From Clitopilus passeckerianus (lineage: Eukaryota; Basidiomycota; Agaricomycetes; Agaricales; Entolomataceae), in NCBI GenBank assembly GCA_944990035.1, contig CALYLX010000021.1, forward strand, positions 124,001 to 188,000: 64,000 nucleotides of DNA, given 5' to 3'. The notes beneath the pieces were generated by a model. The model was not told the origin of the DNA. It did no database searches and was given only the letters and a program-made list of their open reading frames with translations. How positions within the stretch are numbered: the stretch's first letter is position 1; the number at the start of each line of letters is the position of its first letter. Positions 55,683-64,000 of this stretch are shown one piece after another. The position numbers and the translations under genes were made by a program.

Positions 55683-56850
55683 TGACATGACCTAGACACC
55701 TTCGTAGACACTTCTCTTCTTTGTTTTGATCTTCGTTTCAATGTTGCCCAAATGATTTATCCCTATTTATTCTAATTTTGTATGATGTATTATACGTGTC
55801 CTTCATAATCTTGATATCTGTGTCCACGAGAACCGCATTTGAACGTCGTTCCGAATTGGCCGCATTGATATTGAGTTGCACGCGACCACAATGGCCCGTA
55901 TGGATGGAGAGCAAACGGGCGCTAGTCCCAAGTATTGGAGAAGGTCATTGGTGCTGGTGGCTGTCGACGAAGAATCGGAAGTCCAAGGCGCGCACATGGT
56001 GACGATACAATATGTAACTACCAATATTACCGCTTTTAACTAACAGTCGTGAGAATGACAGAACTCTAGCTGCTACCTCTGCAGGGGCGCGTTCAACGTT
56101 ATCAATGTGTGGTGATTCGGTTAATGAGTTTGGCAGACTGGATCTGGGCAGCGCAATGAGCCTTGTCGTGATGGTGTTTCTGTCTGACCATCTTTTCGCC
56201 ATGTATCAGCATGTATCCCCACGGTAAAGGAGAAGAACCTTGCAATTCTCCGGCAGCACGTCTCCGAAAAATTGGTGCTACCAAATTTCTTTCTGTCGCG
56301 GTGATGAGGTGCAGCGGCTAGGTTGATCAGGGGGAAATGTCAATATTGCACGTCACGTTGATTTCTCCATCCATTATCCGTGGATCTTAATTGCCGCTAG
56401 GCCAATCTACCGGATCGTCATCAAGCGATAATGTTTGGAGCGACAGTCAAAGGGATCCTCCCATCCTCTCATCGAGCGCTTGAAGCAGGCCGTGTGAAGG
56501 GTGTGTCGGAACGCAGCAGGAGTGAACAAGGCTGTAGGCAAGACGACGCATTCCGGCTGTCATCGAGGATTTGAAAAAAGGAAGATTAACAAACGCCACA
56601 GCTGGAGGACAAGTTGTTCATCCCGTTCGCAAATTTCGCCAATGATGATTGTCGTAATCTAAAGCCGCTGCCAATTGGCGGTCCCACGGTCCGGCTGATC
56701 AATCGGCAAAGTTTACTCCGAACGGCCGAGAAACGAGATGGCGGCAGCAACTTGAACCAGTGCTATACTTGGTACAACATTTCCACACACCCTTCTCATG
56801 TCCGTCATCCATTGAGGCGCAGCACACATTCGGCTGGTCAACTGTTGCTC
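55683..56850. other. Intergenic before the Vba-like transporter
   Basis: 1.17 kb; 3' UTR of the Cys-rich gene, then unremarkable sequence. An ORF opening at 56614 is in frame with the transporter start, but its first 79 codons look non-coding and would hide the usual short N-terminus. Confidence 0.5.
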
Positions 56851-59726
56851 ATGTCCTCAACTTCGTCCGAGGCTCAACCTTTACTTGCAGGAGCTAATTC
56901 TGCGGCCAGTCATGGCACCTTTCGAGCCCGAAGTAATTCCGCTGACCGGCTTGGTCCGCTCGAGATACCCAAGTCGACACGATATGGAATTCTAGCAGGG
57001 ATATGGTCAGCGACCTTTCTCTCGGTTTGTCCATCTGCTTGCTACGACTTCGAAATATCCGTTAATATGACCTTTGATAGGCTCTTAATCGTAAGTTGTA
57101 CCTATGGAATGAATTGTAATATGGACTAATGGCCCAATAGAGACGCTAGTTCCGACCAGTAAGCGCGTCTTGACGCTCATCCTGTCAACCAACAAAGATG
57201 CATTGCTTACAGCTCATTCAAATTTCAGTGATTCCCTCGATATCCTCTGAATTCAATAAATTTAACCAAGCCAGTTGGCTCGGAACCGCGTAAGTTACTG
57301 CGTTCATTAATCCATATCGTACATAATTCATTGAACTTCTTGGCTGTAGGTATTTGCTGTCAACATGCACATTCTCACCTCTATATGGACGGCTTTGCAA
57401 TGTCCTGGGAAGAAAGGGCGCTAACCATTTGGCTTTAGCGTTCACCGGTCTCGGGGTTCTAGGCTGTGGACTTTCGACCAGTATGGAAATGCTGATCTTC
57501 TTTCGATTCGTATGTCACAACTACTCCGTTGCTTCTCTTCCATTTGGTTTGAACTCCATTAGCTTTCAGGCATCGGCGGCGGTGGGTTGCAGACGACATC
57601 CTCGTGAGTGGATACAATTCAGAACGTGCCATGGTCCTGAGTTTCCTCTCGGATTTCAGGATCATCGTGAGTGACATGTATAGCATGCGTGTACGTCTGC
57701 CACCCCCACTCGATCGTTCCCCAGTTACTGACCATTGGACAGGATCGAGGTCTCGCACAGGGCATGGCCAGCGTGTTCAACGGAGTCCGTCCCTTCAAAT
57801 CATATTGATCGAACTCGACGAACTAATCTTTCAATTTAGATGGCCATGGGCCTTGGGGGACCGTTTGGTGGCCTAGTGACGGATTGGTATGTCAACAATA
57901 TATTCCAAGCGAGGGTTTCTGACAGTTGGTTTCACAGGTTAGGCTGGCGGTGGGCTTTCATAATACAGACACCTGCCTTCGTTATTTCATTCTTGACAAC
58001 ATCATACTTCCTACAGTATGTGACACCGGTAAAGTTAGCGGTTTAATTAACGGTTCCCTGGTTGACAACGATTCGATCAGGGCAAGGGCAGGAGTACAAA
58101 AGAAGTACTGAAAAGGATAGATTATGGGGGCAGTATCATCCTCTTGATAACCGTGAGTTGCACTTCGCTTGACTTCTGTAAATCCTTCTGACTGTATTAT
58201 ATCACCAGGTCGGTTCCGCCCTTCTCTTTCTCAGTGCCAGGTACAATGAGGGCTTACCAGTATGTATCCCATCGCCGTCTCTCCTCCATATGCTGATTGA
58301 CGACCAATAATAGTGGTCGAATCCCGCGGTCATCGCCTCACTGACAATTGCCTGTGTTGGCTTCGTTGGCTTCGTTTTTGTCGAGCTCTTCGTATCCCCG
58401 GAGCCCGTTCTCGCCCCCTCGCTCTTGAAGAGGAAGATACCTGTCCTCGTTGGGCTCTCTAATTTCCTTGTTGCAACATGCAATTTCACAATCATCTACA
58501 ACTTCCCCATGTGGTTCCAAATCGTCCAGAAGAAGAGCGCGTCTATTGCGGGTATGTGATGGTCATTCTTTGTTTAGCAGATGTACTCATTCCGACCTAG
58601 GCCTTCACCTGATGCCAAACAGCGTGGCTCTCTCGCTGGGCTCCGTCTTTGCAGGGTATATGATGCACCTGACTGGCAAGTACAAGATGATCAACATGAC
58701 TTTTGGCTGGTTCCCGTTCATTGGCGCGACATTGATTGCGAGCTTGAACAAGGATTCTTCGCCTTTGCTAACTTGGCTAGCAATTGTAAGCTTTATTCAG
58801 ATCTACGCGTCGTAAACCTATTATCTGACATAGTCCTCTAGATTCCGCTTGGTTTCGGCAACGCCATCGTACTCCAGACCATGTTAAGTAAGCTCGTATC
58901 ATGACCTCGACCCCCGTTGGTCGCTAACCGTCTTCTCCAGTTGCTCTGCTTGTCCGCCTAGCCCGTAAGACCTTCGCTCAACCCCACATGAAGCCTTGAC
59001 TGACATTTGCAATCAGCATCCCAAATGGCTGTCGGAACCGGCTTCGGGCAACTATGGAGGGGCGTCGGTAAGCTTTTCCAGATAACACTTTCCCAAGAAT
59101 CCTACCCATCATCTATCCTACAGGTCAAGTTGGTGGCGTCGCAGTGTCCTCAGCTGTATTCCAATCCAAGCTTGACACAGAGCTTCGCAAGTATATCAAT
59201 GGGCCCGGCGCAGAAGACGTATGTTTTGCCTAATCCTTCTGTTAACTCATCATTCATACTTTTCCCTGCCCAGTTGATCCGCAAAATCCGACATTCATCG
59301 AGCGTCGTCTCTTCTCTGCCCAAACACATTGAGAAGATTGCGCGAGATTCCTATGCCATCAGCCTCAAAACAGTGTTCATCTACGCAGCTGTTTCCACGA
59401 TGCTAGCTTTCCTGGTCCGTCTTCCAGTAAGAATCTTCTCTCAACTCATCTGCGTCAGGTTCCTGACTGCGACCTCCTAGATACCTGACAAGGACTTGGA
59501 TCAGGCGCGACCAGAGGACGATGACTTGAGCGAGACACTTGCCTCAACACCGGCGGCGACTACCAACGAAGCCTCCACCGCTATCTCACCTGCGCCGAAG
59601 CCTCGGAAACGCCGATTGTCCGTCTATGAGCCCACCGACGCAGTGAGGGATCTCGAGGCGGCAACTCCTTCAGCGAGTGGCACCTCGACTCCGGCACCTC
59701 GATACCAAGAAGGAACAGCTTCTTAG
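56851..59726 (+). CDS. MFS transporter, DHA2/14-TM type, Vba/Fnx-like vacuolar amino-acid transporter
   Basis: About 17 exons. Start MSSTSSEAQPLLAGANS at 56851; the EAQPLL acidic dileucine motif fits vacuolar sorting. Then PKSTRYGILAGIWSATFLS; ALNQTLVPTMIPSISSEFNK; FNQASWLGTAYLLSTCTFSP; LYGRLCNVLGRKGANHLALA (motif A); FLSGIGGGGLQTTSSIIVSD; MYSMRDRGLAQGMASVFNGM; GLGGPFGGLVTDWLGWRWAF; several further TM segments; a long loop NGPGAEDLIRKIRHSSS; and a hydrophilic Ser/Thr-rich tail ending PRYQEGTAS. Yeast Vba and fission-yeast Fnx proteins of this type load basic and other amino acids into the vacuole by proton exchange. Substrate here is inferred from family resemblance; a drug-exporting DHA2 member is the alternative. 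Not closely related to MFS1-4. Confidence 0.87.
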
Positions 59727-60584
59727 ACCCTTGATTAATTCCCCATGTATACCTTTATAAAGCAATGCGATATTTTTATGCCTTTGCGTAGTGACACGAA
59801 CTTCCCAGGCGGGTGGTGCTGAGCTTCACCCTACAATTTTTAAATCTCCAACGCATTGGTCATTTCAGGAGACCATGAATCCTTTATCGAATTTACATCG
59901 ACTATAAATAGCCTTGACCATTTTCTCCTCGCTCTTTCTCCAAGTTTTAATGTTTTGCGGCGCAGATTAGTCAGCGGCCAAGGTTGCACAACGATGGCCC
60001 ACTGTTCTGAGTCCCTGCACCCTCCTTTGCCCCTCAGCACGTTCACAATCCCTCCAAATGCTACGACAGAATTGAGTTCGGGACAACGGGTAGTTGCTGG
60101 AACGATTGGCCTTGGCGACTTGTAAAGCACTCCATCATCAAGGAACTCAAGGACAGCATGGAGCTTGGGATGGAGGGTTGCGGTCTAACGTCAGGTCAAG
60201 TCAGACCCTACATTTTACGGCTCTATTCGGCCAGTAGGTTAACGCGTCGTGGACATGCAGGTCTCCAACCCCTCAATTATCAGTCTCCCGACATGGCCGG
60301 TGGTGGCAAGCTTGGCCTTCTACAAATGTCGGGTTTCGGCTGAGCCAGCAACGCTCTTGCTTGTTGGACTTCAGGTTTCTCCGAAGTAAAGAAAACGGAG
60401 GCACGCTTTGTAGGTCCTCCTTCAAGCCCTTGTTCTTCATTTGACCTGATTTCGTGTCATTTTTAAGCGCCTTCAGACCGAAGCGGTAAGCAGGTCCCAC
60501 AGCCTTCACGCGGTTGCCTCGAACAGATGATGCAGCTTCCGTGTACACCTTTACACTGGACGCCCACCGACAACTTGCATACCC
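59727..60584. other. Intergenic, no supported gene
   Basis: 858 bp. An 89-codon plus ORF (59856-60125) and a 91-codon minus ORF (60548-60273) overlap nothing recognisable. Confidence 0.45.
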
Positions 60585-63059
60585 ATGTTTGGAAACGCCT
60601 CGAATGTAAAAATCTACGGTGGAGAGTTCAAAGATATCAAAGGCGATTCGTATGAGTACAACAACAGGTCCGTGAACACTACGGGATCATACAATCGGGC
60701 CCAAACTACAATAATCGACTCGTTCAATGACAGATCCCAACGCATCGGTGGGTGGATACGCTTCGTCTTTGTTAGGTCGCGCCTGAAATCATTCTCCAGG
60801 TGGCGATATGGGATTTGGATATCCATCCCATCAACCACGAATGCCAAATGCTCGGACATATACCACAGATCCAAACATGTCATCGCGAGCCAGGAGTAGG
60901 AATTATGCTCCCGAATGGGACGAGTACGACGATGACGGCTATGAAAACCCACACCCGAGGTACCCTCAACCAAGGTACAGGCCTCCTCAACCGCCTCCTC
61001 AACAACCGCGCCGTCCTCGAAATGATTGGCAGCCCGAGTACGAGAACGATTACTCGACGATGGATGTTGATCCAAGGAGCTGGCAGCCCCAACCGCAACA
61101 ACGCCAGCAGAGAAGCGCCACCGCTGATTTCGACTCAGTTTACGACAGCCAGCCTGCTCCACGCACTAGAGCGCCCCCACCCAACCCTGAGCAACCATTC
61201 TACCACTCTGAACCGGCTTCAGAGCCTGCTCTTGGTGCATCCTCCCGACCACCATCCTCACGGAATCCGTTTGCTCGGTTTGCCCAACCGTCCTCATCCT
61301 CGTCCTCGTTCAATAACGCCTTCGGGAACCTAGCCATCAACGAGGAACCTCCAGCCCAGCAAAGGCAAAAGGTCGCGTTTGCTGCAAAACCCGAAGTTTT
61401 CTCTGCATACGATGGTCGACAAGTCTCTCTAGCCCTCTCCGGGAGTTCAATGTACACAGAGGACCGTGCTCCGGCTGCGCGCTCGGGACCTATCCAACCC
61501 GAAGGAGAGCTTGATGATCATACCGTAGCAACCCTCATATTCCGGTTCAAGGCGGTTCTGGAGGACAAGATATCTTATCGGAAACTTGTGCACGTCGAGC
61601 GGGCAAGGGCACAACGGCTCGTGGACATTGCGCAGGCAGTAAGTGCCTAGTCGGCATTTTCTTTTCAACCAACTAAGATTCTCTTTTGTAGCTCCTAGAG
61701 AGTCCCAAAGTTGATGAACCATCGCGTCGCCAATTGGTTATTGCCATGCAACGGTTCTCCAAATCTGCGGCGGTTTATCCTCGATCATACCGCTTAGAAG
61801 GCGTCCGTAAATTCTCGAATCGCACCTTCGCCGAGGGGGGCTTTGCAGCTGTTTATAAAGGCCGATATCAAAATAGAACCGTCTGCTTAAAAGCAATGAA
61901 ATCCGATGGGCGTACATCACAACCAGACCTTCTCAAGGTTCGGTATCCGCCCTCCCTTCGTGGATTCGAACTAACTAATAAGCACCAGGCTGTCGCTCGG
62001 GAGGCAATTCTTTGGAGGCAGCTAGAGCATCCGAATTTGTTGCCGTTTTATGGCATTGCTGAGCTGGATATAGGGTTATGCCTCGTTTCTCCCTGGATGG
62101 AAAACGGCAATGTACGGGCATACATCGCCACCAACCCGTTAGCTCCCGAGGATCGTCTTCTCCTTGTACGTCTCTTTACGTTCCTTTTGTCTCTCATCTT
62201 TTCTCACCCATATGTAGGCGAAGGATATGGCAGAGGGTTTGAAGTACCTCCACGAGTACGGTGTCATCCATGGGGACCTCAAAGGGGTATGTACCTTGCA
62301 TAACCATCCATTACTTATTGAATAACCGAGTCCTAGCAAAATGTTCTCGTGGATTTGGCTGGCCGAGCACGGCTCGCGGACTTTGGTCTCACGTCTATAG
62401 ATGACCCCAAGATTGTCTATTGGACATCGCATGCTGCTGCTGCGTCTAAAGGCGGCACGATAGCATGGATGGCCCCCGAAATCATAGACGGTGGAAACGA
62501 TGACACCCCGGTGAATACTGAAGCCAGTGACGTCTACGGATGGGCTTGTGTTTGCTACGAAGTACGATCTTTTGTCTGGTTTCCCTCTCTCCTTCTAACC
62601 TGCTCTTTGTAGCTTTATCTAGGCGATGAACCCTACAAAGGCCATCAAAGTAATATCATGTATCGCAAAATGGAGGGCGAATCGCCTCCTCGACCTGCGA
62701 ACAATAGTCCCGCCTGGCGTAAGCATGGACTCACAGAGAAAATGTGGACACTCATGTCCGAGGGCTGGGCCTTTCAACCCGATGATCGTCCCCCCGCTGC
62801 TGTACTTGTGGCCAGGCTGTCTGATATGGTACCCGAAGACACACGACCCCCCAGAGAGGAAGTCGAGGAAGCAGATCCACACACGAAATTTATGGATCGC
62901 TGGCGTCGTACCGGTACAGAGGATGACTTGGTGAGCTTATCCCTTTGCTTAGTGGAACTCTCACTCATCCATACATCCTCACAGTCTCCTTCCGGTCGTC
63001 GTGAACAATTCCGGATTCCTTCCCCGGATGAGATTGATCAACTTTTCCTCCTTGTTTAA
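60585..63059 (+). CDS. TKL-type protein kinase with N-terminal Gly/Asn module and disordered linker
   Basis: About eight exons. The first encodes MFGNASNVKIYGGEFKDIKG and a polar stretch, a short module also found at the start of P1/P2 in this window and, as I recall, in front of NLR-like and kinase proteins of mushrooms. Then a Pro/Gln/Tyr-rich disordered region (YDDDGYENPHPRYPQPRYRP), a conserved helical segment VATLIFRFKAVLEDKISYRK, and a kinase domain: FAEGGFAAVYKGRYQNRTVC with LKAMK (Lys), AREAILWRQLEHPNLLPFYG (helix C Glu), VSPWMENGNVRAYI, LHEYGVIHGDLKGQNVLV (HGD in place of HRD), ARLADFGLT, KGGTIAWMAPEI, ASDVYGWACVCYELYLGDEP, and a C-lobe ending DDRPPAAVLVARLSDMVP. All catalytic residues except the HRD Arg are present, so likely active. 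Role in self/non-self or stress signalling is inference. Confidence 0.88.
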
Positions 63060-64000
63060 GACCCGTGCAGGCCTGGGAGTTGCGTTCATCGCCCTCAATA
63101 CGCTTCTTAGCTTTTACCGCAAAAGGGCCTTTAATTCCCTGACACACTATTTTTATTCTTGGGCTTCTATGGACATATTTTGCTATCTTCTATATCTTTG
63201 TTGTTGTTATCGTTGTATAGATACCCTGCATTTTGCATCTTAGCTTTTTCCGTGTACTTTCTGGAGTCCTGATGGCCTACAGCATTGTATTGAAATCATG
63301 TCGTGCTCAATATACTACCCTTGTGACTTCTGGTTGCTCTTCGTCGGCAAACCCATCTACCTCTATTCAAGCCCAGGTTTTCGCGGGTGGTAGTGGCACG
63401 TGTCAATGCCGAATTAAACAGAACTGAACCTTCAACTCTTCCCGCCCTGTACAGGATCAAAGAGACGCTCTTTGTTTCAATGAGGGTACCTCCAACATAC
63501 CCTCTGTTGTTTAGCTACTCAGGCTGTGCTGCTGACTCCGAGCGGTCCTATTAGCTGCGATAGAATCGTTCCGACGCTGAGGACTCGGACATTCTCATCA
63601 ATACCTACCACTCGTCCGCTGTCAGCGTCCTTGCTCAAGATATACCTATTCATCATTCCACAGAGAGAAGGACTTCCTCGCCATGGCTACAGAAAGGGTT
63701 GATATGACCAAGCCCAACGCCTACACTGGTCGCGCGATACGGTACATTATGCGATTCACCAAGTCCGTCAACAGTCAAGATGCACTCATGCCTGGTGTAT
63801 TCTCTTCCCGTTCACCTTCTCCGAGTTCCTGTCGCCTCATGCCACAAATTCATGGGGAAGCGCCGTCGTGTCAAGGGACGGTACAATGCAGTGGCAAGCT
63901 TCGATTCAGGGTTCTTCGGAAAGCAAAGTATGGCCCATCTCAATCACCAGCAACTGACGGTTATGCCTGGTCTTGCGTGGGTTATGAAGTCTGTTGCTAC
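63060..64000. other. 3' region of the kinase gene and unassigned right edge
   Basis: 941 bp. T-rich 3' UTR to about 63240. An open frame from ATG 63683 (MATERVDMTKPNAYTGRAIR) reaches the end of the window without a stop; it might be the 5' part of a gene continuing outside, but an alternative frame is equally open and no family is recognised. Confidence 0.3.

Noticed and set aside
56614..57129. Upstream start for the Vba-like transporter (171-codon ORF)
   Set aside because: The first 79 codons have no protein-like features; the Met at 56851 gives the short dileucine-bearing tail expected for the family.

Overview
The window looks like nuclear DNA of a filamentous basidiomycete, most likely an Agaricomycete. 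Nearly every gene is broken by short introns of about 50-70 nt with GT...CTNAC...AG signals, gene density is moderate, and several families (DUF6593-like proteins, short Cys-rich MCR-type proteins, kinases with an N-terminal Gly/Asn/Phe module) are ones I associate with mushrooms. No tRNA, rRNA, CRISPR array, viral gene or intact transposon was recognised. Exon joins were worked out by eye from splice signals, reading frame and agreement between paralogues; no database search was run.

Layout. 51-2301(-): GH79 beta-glucuronidase-like secreted glycosidase. 4616-7471(+): 951-aa intronless Ser/Pro/acidic protein of unknown role. 8603-9341(+): first of five DUF6593-like genes. 10290-12511(+), 18163-20279(-), 22780-24883(-) and 25692-27847(-): four intact paralogous 12-TM-type MFS drug:H+ antiporters, with two MFS 3'-end remnants (about 16043-16310 and 21151-21310) and a duplicated small conserved gene (16553-17170, intact; 21553-22164, frameshifted). 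A C2-domain gene (13797-15668) sits inside the array. 28458-29134(-): small beta-trefoil, protease-inhibitor-like gene. 30890-40282: four more DUF6593-like genes around TYR1 (prephenate dehydrogenase, 32025-33823) and two tandem acidic paralogues (34000-34652, 34893-35806).

The right half is mostly conserved single-copy genes: PRP4-type splicing kinase (41109-43803), cyclase/kynurenine-formamidase-like enzyme (45383-47349), shugoshin (47678-49689), an unknown nuclear-type protein (50006-51716), a 121-aa basic protein (53702-54232), an 80-aa Cys-rich protein in six tiny exons (55173-55682), a Vba/Fnx-like vacuolar MFS transporter (56851-59726) and a TKL-type protein kinase with an unusual N-terminal module (60585-63059).

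The most interesting signal is non-coding. A roughly 54-bp element, with no length change across a 34-bp core (TTRTTTG ... CCCTAAA), occurs seven times, each 313-521 bp upstream of a start codon: all four intact MFS genes (same orientation as the gene), two DUF6593-like genes of one sub-clade, and one acidic paralogue (opposite orientation in these three). It either marks a shared regulon of this accessory region or is a very small dispersed repeat with a strong preference for promoters.
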